NCBI GenBank assembly: GCA_033980235.1
Contig: CM067080.1
Location: 594,501-658,500, forward strand
Direction: 5' to 3'
DNA: 64,000 nucleotides
Origin: Diadema setosum
Lineage: Eukaryota > Echinodermata > Echinoidea > Diadematoida > Diadematidae
Shown here: positions 53,869-64,000 of the stretch, piece by piece
Numbering within the stretch: position 1 is the stretch's first letter
Layout: each line of letters begins with the position of its first letter
Position numbers and translations under genes: made by a program
The notes under the pieces: generated by a model
The model's input: only the letters and a program-made list of their open reading frames with translations
Told to the model about the DNA's origin: nothing
Databases searched by the model: none

Positions 53869-55289
53869 ATACCAGTATTATAATCATTTAGGCCATTAGG
53901 GGCCATGCAGCCATGAACGGGGAAAAGAAACAGACCAACGTGATATGAAAACGGCCAAATAACTGACGTGCAGTCAATATTTTAGCAGAATTTTCCTGAC
54001 CTGGACGACTTGGTTTGGCTTTTTGTTGGGGTTAATTCGTATGTTTCATAATTTTCTATCCTAAAAACGCTTTGCGAGAGAAAAGAGGTTATTCGGACTA
54101 CTGAAAGTCCATTTGTAAATTCGTGTTTCGTATTTATCTCTATGTAATGTCGTCTTTCTTGAAGAAGAAGAAAAAAAAAACACCCACACAGTCATGTAAC
54201 AGTGTAATACTGCAGTTCTCTTTGTGTCATTCCCCCCCCCCCCCCTCTTTCTCCCTCGACCACTTTCTTCTTCTTCTTCTTCTTTCTTTTTTTTTTTTTT
54301 TGCACGACTGATGCTTTTTGCTTTGTTTCTCGCCCTGAGTGCAATAATTCTTTGCCTGAACTTGAATGTCTGTGAAGTGTGCAGCGCAGGAGGCAATGCG
54401 CAGTGCTGAAAGGATTTCAATTCCAATACTGGGAATTAACGAATGTCGCTAATTTGGATTCCGCGGCGCAGCACGTGGAGTGGGTCGAATTACTCTCATG
54501 CGTGCTGCGGGGGATGCTTGCCAGGTTTATTGCCACATACATGTAGGGCCTTCTTACATACGTGTGGGCGTGTGGTCGTGAAGGACTGGAAAACAAGACA
54601 AAACAAAATAAAACGAAGTCTCTTGTCAGTCGTTCAACAGGAATATTGTATAATTACGAATGGAAATTAGATAACATGTATACATAAATGTTTGTGAGTA
54701 TGTGATACAATCCTCGCAATATGCAAAAGTTCATTGATTTGTCTGTAGAAATGTATATGATAATTATTTAATAGCTTTATCGTGTAGACCTGATACTTGG
54801 ATGAAAAGAACTGAAAAGGGACAAAACAAAGGAAAATTATCTTTTCAAGAGTAAATGATAAATATTCTGTTGTTACACCGTTAAGAGGAAGTGTCATTAC
54901 CCCCCCCCCCCACACACACACACACACACACACCATACACACACAAAAGAATCTGGAAATAAGTATGTGTGACGCCTTGATGACACATTCCCTTATGCAA
55001 AGTTATTCTTTCTCAGCACCATTATAACAATTTATCATGATAAAACAAAACTTTCTTCTTTGAAGCAGAAAAAATATAGAACAAAAAAGGAAAGTGAAGG
55101 GAGGGAGCGAGAGAGAGAGAGAGAGATAGAGAGAGAGATTAGCGAAATAATGGACAGGACCGAAACGTCTAAAGAAAGATTCCTAAAAAGAACAAAACAA
55201 AACAAAAGAAGAAAGGAAGAAGCATGACGTGAGACATTAAAATTAGAGATTCAGAGAGTATAGCTGGAGGCACCATTTGGCCCAAATCT
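53869..55289. other. Unassigned sequence with simple repeats
   Basis: It contains GAA/poly(A) at 54160-54181, a C run then TTC/poly(T) at 54232-54301, a C run plus (CA)n at 54901-54933, and (GA)n at 55109-55138. No gene is recognised. Confidence 0.45.
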
Positions 55290-55600
55290 AATTCAATTCA
55301 ATTCATTTCAATAGTTTATTTATTTCCATCATCACAAAGAAAAGAAAAGAAAAAGTTGACATAATCCAAAGTGATAGATTTTTTTTTTCATTTCTCTTAC
55401 AATCGTCTGATAAAGGATTTTTTAAAATACAATATAAAGTGTATACACGAATGATGTCGTAAAAAAGAAACAATGCACTTTGCCATGGCAACAAAAATAG
55501 TAAATAATCACAATGATGGAACACAGTGTTCCACTAAAAAAGCCAAGCTTGTAAGACGCGGAACATTGAAACAAAACAACAACAACATCAATTTGTTATA
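55290..55600 (-). mobile_element. Probable LINE 3' UTR fragment
   Basis: Read on the minus strand the segment ends GGAAATAAATAAACTATTG followed by a (GAATT)n-type tail at 55290-55310, the form seen at the 3' ends of CR1/L2-like LINEs. No reverse-transcriptase coding is present, so the call rests on the tail and AATAAA context. Confidence 0.4.
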
Positions 55601-57179
55601 CCAATAAAACATATTCATTTTAAATTCTTCTATATACTATTGTACATTTACTCATTGATATATGATGCTGATACTATGAACAATACTTACTGGGATTTTA
55701 GAATGCAAATGTATAAACTATATAACATATCACATTTGTGGCACAGACACTATGGGGCCAGGTATGCCAGGAAAATTGAACGGAAAGGAAGATATGCAAT
55801 CGGCCACAAAAAACATAACGACGACAACAACAACAATAACACAAAACACAGAAATAACAGAACTTGAGGAAATGCACTTAGACAGATACTGGACAATCTA
55901 ACACAACCTTCGGAGTTTACATCTTCCATCCTGGCTTGTATGTCTTTATACGTGTGGGAAACCTGTGTGTGGGGGTGGGGTTGCGGTGCTTTTGGGTTGT
56001 ACTGTTTTGGAAAAAAAATGTTATGATTTTTTTTTTTTTTTTAAGTATACACGAGCACTAAAAAGATACAGGGCCTATACATGCTTTTAAAAATTATTGG
56101 CATCATATATGTATTTTTTTATATCAAGTGCGCCAACGGTACACAAGAACAAATTGTGCACATATATTCATATCATTGGCATATTCTTTTCGAGTGATCC
56201 ACGTCTTAAAGCTCTGCTTTTCAGTAGATCACTTTTTTTCCATCGCTATATTTACTTTTTGTCACCATTGCCAAGTGTGAATTGTTTTCTAATTGTATAA
56301 TCATTCGTACATACATTTTGTACTATATCTTATGACTTGTTAGAATGTTAAACGAGTGATTTGTCAAATATATTCTTTTTATTATGTATTACTATTTTTT
56401 GATGGATGGAAATTAAGTATCACTGAATTTGAGTAAAAATCAAAACAAGGCATGTTTTACGGGCCCTATTTCTCTCTCTCTCTCTCTTTCCTTTCGATCT
56501 TTAAAATAACAACATGTTTTATTGTCGTTCTTCGAAGATTCGATAGGTGGCTTCTTGGACCTACCCCCGAGATATTTCAATTCTCGTGGAGCTAAAACGT
56601 GTCTAACCCGTGTTCCCGAAAGCAATGTGTTAACTTGCTTCTTCAAGCCTTTATTATCTGATAAAGCATTCTTGTTTCGGGCCCACAGAATCAATTTAAT
56701 ATCGTTAATCATCTATAAAGCATTAGTCACGCGCAAAAAAAAAATGGAAAGGAGAGAACGATCCTCTTTAGGGTGCAAAGAACTCCGGTTAGACACGTCA
56801 TCATCCCTCACTGACTTACAAGGGGAATAAAGCATCGCGAGTATTATATTCGAACTGCCTAAAGTTTCGAGGAAGTCGGTAGGTAGCTTCATTCCTCACT
56901 TACTTAGAGGACGTGGCAATAATAAATAATTATACCGGTAATCTTGTTCGTCCCAATCGTACGAGCAAATCCGCTCTATAAGAATGCCCCCCCCCCCCCC
57001 GATAATGGGCTTTGACACAAAAATAGACACAAGTTCTCCTTTCAAACGAATAAAAACGCATGGAAGAAAGAATATGATATACTTCAGTGAATTTATACTT
57101 ACACGAGGTAGATATGCGAAGCATTTTATGTCTCTTCATTGCCGACACACAACGAACAAAATTAGAGTTTCATGACACT
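55601..57179. other. Unassigned sequence
   Basis: It contains a poly(T) run near 56028-56042, a CT run near 56471-56487 and a C run at about 56987-57000. Frames at 56440-56830 are open on both strands but show no domain. Confidence 0.4.
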
Positions 57180-57600
57180 TATTTGATTTGATTTGATTTT
57201 TTTTGTTCTCCGTATGACATCATTTACATTTTTTTAAATCAACATAATCAAACATAATATATACAAATATGATACTCACTATAGCTAGTTTCTACAATTT
57301 CAACAGTTTTTATTACACATACATCTGTGACATTATTACAGTACATGTGTTATGAATTACCATATAGAACGGTCGCCAATAATAAGCTATAAGCTTGACC
57401 CTTTGGCCACAGATGATACAATACACTAACGCAATAAGAGAAGGTGGGTCGAACATGATGCTCGTTGATAAGGGGGATAATAGGAGAGACAGAAAAAGCA
57501 AGAAAGAGAGAGTGATAGAAACCTTCCGATACCAGGCTTGCCAGATCAAACTCACAATAAATACTAGGTGTTACAAAAAACACCTCCCATCCCCGATCCT
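57180..57600 (-). mobile_element. Possible LINE 3' end, weak
   Basis: Read in reverse, AT-rich sequence ends in A-runs and an (ATCAA)n tail at 57180-57197. There is no coding support, so this is tentative. Confidence 0.25.
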
Positions 57601-58413
57601 TAATAGTTCCTAAACTAATAAATGTATCAGACAACACTGATATTGACACGAGCAACAGCTGAACAATGTACAATTTCGTTGAAGGTGCCCTTATGACCAA
57701 GAATATTCCTTACATTAAACAAGAAGAAATGATTAAGTACAGAAACATGTGTTATTGTATATGTGTATATATGTATGCATATGTATATGTAATCAAACAA
57801 CATTGATGACAGAAATATGCAACTCATGCGAAAAACTTCATCTGAAAAAATTCCGTGTTTCTAACAGTGACAACTTCATATTTGATTATGTCCCAGAATA
57901 AATCGGCTATTTTGGAATTATTCCTCAGAAGGGTACAGTGTTTGAAGGAACTTCATTGTCTACGAGGTAATTTCAAAATCTCAATACTTATAGTCATTAG
58001 ACAGTGCAAGTACGATAGATAGTACAAACATAATCAAACACTGAGTAATATATATTAAAAAAAAAAAAAAAAACTCTTAGAAGATCTGGGGTAAACATCC
58101 GAAAAAGCACGCATGCTAATGAAAAAAAGTAAATCGTGGTTGGAAAGTTGTACGCCATCTTGAAATGACCATTTCCCTCCTATTACACGGCTCATTAGTC
58201 TACAGACGTATAAAATATTCTCTGCTTAATGAGTTCTCCGGCCTACATTTGTTCCGACTCATTACAGGAGGAAAGCTAGAGACCAAATTATTTCCTCTCT
58301 TCTCCTCGCCTCTCTAGTATCTCATGAAAACTTACCCTCCAAGATCACAAATTAGCATGGCACTCGAACGCAGAGAGCTGTTTTATTACTATTATCGTTG
58401 TGATTATTTTTAC

Positions 58414-58444
<31 letters not shown>

Positions 58445-58611
58445 ATAATTCTTGTTCTTTCCTGACCACTACCCTTTCTACTCTTTCAACTATCCATCAA
58501 CCTCCCGTGATAAAAAGACCTGATGGTACGAGGCTCCAACAGTTACTAAAAACCCTGTGTATATTTGAATACATGCGCTTCGAGACAAAGCAACCAAACC
58601 AAAAAATAGTA
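57601..58611. other. Unassigned sequence
   Basis: It contains poly(A) at 58055-58072 and (GTT)n at 58415-58436. No gene is recognised. Confidence 0.4.
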
Positions 58612-58780
58612 GTAGTAGTAATAATGATAATAATATTGATAATGATAATAATAATAATATTAATGATATTAATAATATTAATAATATTAATAATAATAAT
58701 AATAAGGATAATAATAATAATAACAATAATCATAATCATAATCATAATGATAATAATAATAATGATAATAATAGAATCTT
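58612..58780. repeat. AAT/GAT/ATT trinucleotide-rich tract
   Basis: AGTAGT units followed by AAT/GAT and ATT variants. Ile-rich frames on both strands come from it. Confidence 0.9.
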
Positions 58781-60340
58781 GAAATCGCTTCCCGTATTCC
58801 ATGAAACAGCAAAAACCCTATAAGAAATCCACCGAACTCTGCCACAAGAAGACATTTTCTTAATTCCTCGTCAGATGCAACATTCAGAAGAATAAGTGCC
58901 TTTCAGGCTATTTTTTTTGAGTGAGGCAAAATGCAGATAATTCATATTTCAATCTCTCCACTCCTGTAGATTGTCACAGAAAAGAGAAAGAGGAGGTGAG
59001 AGTACCCTAAGAAGGGATCAACGCGTGTTTACTTCATGTCACTTCAGATCGACGACAAACGCTTTCTTAGTGTCGAAACAATCATCAGTTAAATGTTTGC
59101 TGCATTGAAGAGGGAGCTGGCTTCTTCTGGCGGTGACACGACATTTGCTCCTGCGAGAATTACTCCGGTCTTATTTTCTTCGAGGACCTAGGGTTGTGGT
59201 TATTGTTGTGATAGGGTTTAAGGTTTAATTTGATGTGAGGGTTAGGATTAGGGTTATGTTTGTGGAAAGCACGCAGATATTTCATGGAAGCAATTGTCAC
59301 AGGAGCAAAAATGTCATGGAATCTCTTCTGTCACATACTTCGGATAGAACAAAGAAGCAGAAAGTGACAGAAAACTAGAAACAGACAGACAGACAGACAA
59401 ACAGACAGAAAACACAGACGAAGGAAAACATAAGGAGAGGAATGGAGATCAGTTTGCATACTTGATGATACGAGATAGGTGTCAAGTATAATCATAATTT
59501 GAATTTTAGTTATGTGATATGACCTTGATCCATTATTTCTCTGGTGCATGCTATAAAGCAGCAAATAAGAGACGCAACCGAGCGGATCAGTGATTCAGAC
59601 AGGGAGAGATAGAGTTTGAGAAATATAGAAAGAGATAGGGCTCACACACACACACACACACACACATACACACACACACACACACACACATATCCACAAT
59701 ATCTCGAGAGAGGGGGGACAAAAAGGGTAAGAGATTTATAGCGACATTCTTGTAAGACACGCTGGACTTAGTGGAGAACGCGTACCAATGATGTGGCATG
59801 AACAGGATGTTAACGTCTTAGACAATAGAAACTGGAGATGACTTTTATGACACCCACACAATAAAACCACTGTCAGCATAGTTTTTTTTTTTTCATTACT
59901 GCTACAAGTTTTCTTTTTCTCATTTGTGCCTTGTCTCTGTGTTATAATTTATCTTATCTTTGCTCTACTGAATCGAATGTGTCTTGTGTTTTCCCACGTA
60001 CACATGTCTGAAACGCCGAATATATAATAACAATGATAATAATCATGATGATAATAATAATGATAATAATAATAATGATAATGATAACAATTATTATACA
60101 TACAAGCCACTTTTTCGATACAATAAAACCATGTATCAATATTCCAGTAAGGGGTTTGCTTAATGACATACAATATTGTTAGCATAATACCTGTCCTATG
60201 CATTTTACATTACCCGTATCAATGGAGAAAAAGAGTACAATATTGTTTCAATGTACATGGTACTCTGCTGTCAATATCGCACTCAAATGTTTCTTTTTAC
60301 GCGCGCGCAGTATCGCTTTCAAGTGCAGTGTTCATTTGTT
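58781..60340. other. Unassigned sequence with simple repeats
   Basis: It contains (ACAG)n at about 59382-59409, (CA)n at 59643-59692, and AAT/GAT at 60023-60095. No gene is recognised. Confidence 0.45.
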
Positions 60341-60344
60341 ACCA

Positions 60345-61589
60345 AAAAATATGAAGGAGCTCATGTTCGACAATGGCATAGACGTTCTTTTAAAACTTTA
60401 TTCGCTTCTGTATGCAGACGATACGCTGATACTAGCAACAAGCGAAAATGAATTACAGTTGGCTTTAAATGCTCTCAGTGAATACTGTAAGTTATGGTCT
60501 CTCCAAGTCAATATCAGTAAAACGAAAGTGGTTATTTTCTCGAGAGGAAAGGTCAGGAGATTTAAACCATTTATGTTTAACACAGAAATATTAGAAGTTG
60601 TTGATGAGTACATATTTGGGAGTAGTGTTCAGCTACAGAAATAATTTCAAAAATGCCCAAGATAAACAAATCAGTCAAGCAAAGAGAGCCATGTATAACT
60701 TGTTGATAAAATCTAGAAAATTAAGGCTGCCTTTAGATTTTCAATTAGACCTTTTTGATAAACTTGTTTTGCCAATTCTTATCTACGGAAGCGAGGTATG
60801 GGTTACGAAAATCTAAAGCAAATTGAAGCCTTCCATACAAATTATTGTAAACAGGTGTTAAGATTAAGAAAAACTACAATGAACTGCATGGCCCTTGGTG
60901 AGCTTGGGAGATTTGAAATGTCGCGAACAATAAAGGAAAGAATGGTTAATTTTTGGTTCCGAACTTTAAATGGTAAAGAAGTTAAAATATCTACGATTAT
61001 GTGCAATATCCTAAAGCTTTTACACCAACATGACGTTTATTCCTCTCCATGGTTAGTACACATCCAGAAGATATTAAACGACTTAGGACTGTCGAATGTG
61101 TGGCAAGACTATGGACACTTGTCTATTAAGTGGCTGAGGCCAGCAATTAAACTCAGGCTTTGTGATTTGTATACTCAAAACTGGATGAATAAAGTTAACA
61201 CTAGCACGCAGTGCATCAACTATAGGATTTTTAAGAGCTCCTTATCACTGGATTCTTATTTAACTAAATTGCCATGTTTTTATAGAACTTCACTTGCAAA
61301 ATTTAGGTGTCTTAACCACCGTTTACCTGTAGTTTCTGGAAGATATAACGGAATTGAAAGACAAAACAGACTGTGTAGCTTTTGTAACCTGGGTCGGATA
61401 GGGGATGAATTTCATTATTTATTTGAATGCCCAAAGATGGAGTCATGCAGAAAAAAGTTTGTCAAACCGTATTATAGGATCCGCCCAAATACATTGAAGA
61501 TGAATCAAATATTCAATACAGAATGTAATAAGGAACTGCTAAATCTAGCTAAATTTTCGATAGAGATAATGAAGATCCATTTAACATAA
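60345..61589 (+). pseudogene. LINE ORF2, reverse transcriptase and C-terminal domain, frameshifted
   Basis: The reading passes through three frames: to about 60612, 60598-60800 and 60798-61589, so at least two indels have broken it. Visible motifs are the catalytic YADDTLILA (YADD at 60411-60422), SLQVNISKTKVV after it, the thumb-region TYLGVVFSY, and ILIYGSEVW. The long C-terminal domain contains CINYRIFK and, at about 61374-61431, the Cys/His motif CSFCNLGRIGDEFHYLFEC typical of this group. The endonuclease and early RT blocks are missing, so the copy is dead on its own, although the last 263 codons remain open. Confidence 0.85.
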
Positions 61590-62192
61590 AACTTTAGTAT
61601 TGTTCCCTTTTTGATATCTTAATTCTGTTATTTCATTATTATGTATATATACTGTACAGTTGTGTTTCGTCGGTTTTTTTTTTCCTTGTTTGTATGTATA
61701 TTTAATTATTTGGATTGTTTTGTTTTGTTTTTCACTCTTTTTTAAATCAATCTCATATTGTAACAGTGTCTTGAATTCGATCCAGATAGCAATTATAAAT
61801 GATAATGCTAATACCCGGTGTTGCCTAGCAGAAATTTTAATCAATATAATCTAAGATATTTTTTTAAAAAAACCCATCTGCATACTTTGATATATTAATT
61901 AACCACATACATACTCAGTCAAGATTTTCATTCATGCATACATGCATCTATTCTATTGTTGCTTTTACTGCTGATTGTAAATAATGTAAATAGTTTATCA
62001 AACGCATTTCGTTCAAGATTTTCGCCAATTATATCAAATGTATATTATCTACTGTGCTTTGCTGTTGATTTGTAAATAATGTAAATAGTAGTTATAAATT
62101 GTATTTTTCTTCGTTTTCGTGTTATTACTCTGTGCTATGATTTGATTTTCCCCAATACTCTATATTTGAGTTACATGGGAAAATAAAAAAAA

Positions 62193-62246
62193 CATTGTCA
62201 TTGTCATTGTCATTGTCATTGTCATTGTCATTGTCATTGTCATTGT
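62193..62246 (+). repeat. (CATTGT)n LINE tail
   Basis: Nine perfect hexamers directly after AAAATAAAAAAAA. It is interpreted as the template-slippage tail of the LINE, not an independent microsatellite. Confidence 0.9.
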
Positions 62247-62517
62247 CAGTGGCATTGCGCGATGAGGTTGAGATATGCGCGATGAGGTTGAGAAATGCCA
62301 TAGGAGTACACGTAAATCGTCTGTCCTGTCTGCGGCAGTCGCTTGCTGATATGCATGTACTGTAACTGTACGTCCGTATACAAGTTGAAAGATTAGATTT
62401 TGTAAACAATATAATGGTGAGTGAAACCCCTTTTCATTTTTATCTATTTTTTTTTTTGGGGGGGGGGATTGAATGTGGTGTTGTCGTGGAAAGTGGTTTG
62501 TATGTATAATAGTAATA

Positions 62518-62652
62518 ATAATGGATTTCTTTCGTGGTATATCAGATATGTTGCATTCATCAACATGAATATTGCACTCGTCTTCGACCCGTGCAGTATT
62601 CATGTTGATGAATGGAATATATCTGATATACCACTCAAGTGCATCCAATATT
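62518..62652. mobile_element. Foldback element with ~60-bp arms
   Basis: Left arm about 62518-62577, loop about 13 nt, right arm about 62591-62652. The arms share GTGGTATATCAGATAT and CATTCATCAACATGAATA with a few mismatches. The left arm contains a nested small palindrome, ATGTTG(7 nt)CAACAT. There is no coding capacity. Confidence 0.75.
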
Positions 62653-63444
62653 ATATAAGTATTCACCAAGCAAGGTATAGATTATGGCATTCTGTTGTCG
62701 GTACAGTATGAGGACATGGACGTATCAACAGGGTGTTAACATTTCAGGACGTTTTTGGTTTGTGTCTTAGTTCCTTGTAGTGCATTTGTATGTTTTGACA
62801 GCTTTTTATGACTTTTTTGGTGGAATTATAATCTCTTTGCGAGAGAAATGCTACTCCATTCATGCAGAGTGAAGCAATGATATATCACCAATATTATATA
62901 TATTCCAAACAGATGTCATGAGCAATATATCACTAGTACCAGTGTATCCAATGATATATCTGAAATAATATATCACAAATATGTATCACCGATGTTTTAT
63001 CCCCGAGGATATATATCCCATATGAGCTATTATTACAGTTGTGTCACCAATAAGGTATAATGCGGAACCAATAATTTATCGCTAATATGCGAAGATCCTG
63101 ATAGTTTGTTCAGGTAACTCTGAACACATTTTGCAATCAAAACTTCAGATGATTGTCAAAATACAGCCATTAACTGATAACGGTGATTTGGCTGTCTTAG
63201 AGACAAATGACCTCATAAATCGTGCCAGGACTTTGCAGCTTGTAGAAGAGTAAACATTCTAAAGCTGCTTAAATCAATATGGTCCTAAGCATAGCAGCCA
63301 AACCCTTGAATTTTGTACTCTTCATGGGCGTACATTAAATTCTGGCCGGCTCCCATGCTCTGCATGTGTTGAAATAATTATATTCATAATATGATATGCA
63401 ATATAAGCTCTTTGTACATTGCTCGAAGTTGCCCATTTTTATAG
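62653..63444. other. Unassigned sequence with a degenerate ATATATCAC motif
   Basis: Between 62880 and 63080 the word ATATATCAC or a close variant recurs irregularly about six to eight times, with variable spacing. No gene is recognised. Confidence 0.4.
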
Positions 63445-63665
63445 AAATGTAAAACTATGGCAAAGACTGATTTATCTGAATATCTGTTAAATATCTTTCG
63501 GTTCATGCACAAAATCATCCACCATTTACCTCGTTTTTATAGAATAATCTCGTTAACATTGACTGATTGGTTACAAATTCCTAGAAATGCAATTGAGAAG
63601 ATTGAAAAAGCATCGCAGTACTTCAGTTTTTCATCAACTCCAATTTCGAGTCGCGTTTTTGAAAG
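63445..63665 (+). other. Weak internal exon candidate
   Basis: A T-rich tract ending CCCATTTTTATAG precedes a frame open from 63445 to a GT donor (AAAG|GTATGT) at 63666. The encoded ~73-residue peptide (…KTDLSEYLLNIFRFMHK…) matches nothing I recognise, and without splicing the frame ends shortly after at 63676-63678. This could be chance. Confidence 0.15.
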
Positions 63666-63844
63666 GTATGTGAGATAATTGTTATTTCTATTGTTATTTT
63701 CCATTATTCTCATACTTAGCAAAAGTCAGCTTGCCCACTGGTGTTTGTAGCTACATAACAAAGAGAAGACGTTTTGTGCATTGAATCAGATTAATAAGTA
63801 TTATGAAGTTGAGTTGCGTTTTGAAATGAATACACGTTAGTGAT

Positions 63845-63955
63845 GAGTAAAGCAAGCAAAATGGACTGCTGTATGTCCCTTCCGATGGAATCGAATCAGA
63901 GACCTCAAGAATGAGTGACAGCAGTCATACCCACTGAACCACAACGTTATCACAG
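63845..63955 (-). mobile_element. tRNA-derived SINE or tRNA relic
   Basis: On the minus strand an A box TGGTTCAGTGG (63931-63941) is followed 33 nt later by a near-consensus B box GATTCGATTCC (63887-63897). The T-stem does not pair, so it is not a working tRNA gene. It differs from the SINE at 7768, so it represents a second family or an old relic. Confidence 0.5.
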
Positions 63956-64000
63956 TACGCTACCATAAGTATTATAATCATTATGTGAAAGTACCTATGA

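Larger units (their letters stand above)
60341..62250 (+). mobile_element. 5'-truncated LINE with (CATTGT)n tail
   Basis: Plus-strand insertion: the second half of ORF2 (60345-61589), a ~600-bp AT-rich 3' UTR, and nine perfect CATTGT units at the 3' end (62193-62246). The UTR contains two copies of TGTAAATAATGTAAATAG about 94 bp apart (near 61976 and 62071). Homology starts abruptly just before the YADD region, the usual 5' truncation. The coding pattern resembles a LINE group common in cnidarian and echinoderm genomes, but the clade is not fixed. Confidence 0.85.

Noticed and set aside
59235..59258. Interstitial telomere-like GGGTTAGGATTAGGGTTA
   Set aside because: Only about three imperfect units; short enough to be chance.
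60198..60344. Upstream extension of the LINE frame
   Set aside because: The frame is open but the residues before about 60345 show no reverse-transcriptase pattern, so this is taken as flanking DNA.

Overview
The window is animal genomic DNA. It is roughly 38% GC by eye and gene-poor, and it holds one well-supported coding exon with a GT splice donor, abundant (TA)n, (TG)n and (AAT)n microsatellites, decayed non-LTR retrotransposons, tRNA-derived SINEs and several small non-autonomous DNA transposons. The repeat style (LINE fragments with short microsatellite tails, TGTGACAG-type and TTAA-bounded MITEs, foldback elements) suggests a marine invertebrate, most likely an echinoderm such as a sea urchin. 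That attribution is a judgement from memory of such genomes and is not proven. There are no operons, rRNA genes, CRISPR arrays or prokaryotic signals.

Layout. Positions 1-2890 are unique, moderately CpG-containing sequence that probably includes the promoter and 5' UTR of a plus-strand gene. Its first coding exon runs from 2891 to 3040 (50 codons, in-frame upstream stop, consensus GTGAGT donor at 3041). I do not recognise the protein. No convincing second exon was found, so the remaining ~61 kb is either a very long first intron or that intron plus intergenic DNA. Two weak exon candidates (28594-28866 minus, 63445-63665 plus) are listed with low confidence.

Mobile elements in order: a composite SINE insertion with a perfect 27-bp internal inverted repeat and a possible target duplication (7571-7959); a 5'-truncated LINE on the minus strand (8440-9492); a modular foldback element (11739-12098); a TTAA-bounded 80-bp element (12915-12994); a badly decayed L1/Tx1-like LINE (15060-16200); a MITE at 21731-22089; a 157-bp-arm palindrome (33664-34014) followed by a tandemly expanded relative of the modular element (34176-34478); a 700-bp TA-type MITE next to a 150-bp hAT-like MITE (36901-37755); a second TTAA-bounded mini-element (51676-51763); a mariner-style MITE inside a TA tract (53057-53307); LINE 3' ends near 55.3 and 57.2 kb; a frameshifted LINE with YADD box, C-terminal Cys/His motif and (CATTGT)n tail (60341-62250); another foldback (62518-62652); and a tRNA-derived element at the right edge.

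The least explained signal is the repeat family built from two interchangeable modules (16 bp and 29 bp) that share the core CCCACGAGT. It appears once as a near-palindromic foldback and once as a one-sided tandem array. Together with the 33664 and 62518 palindromes it could form long double-stranded hairpins if the region is transcribed as an intron. No genes here can be seen to act together in a pathway.
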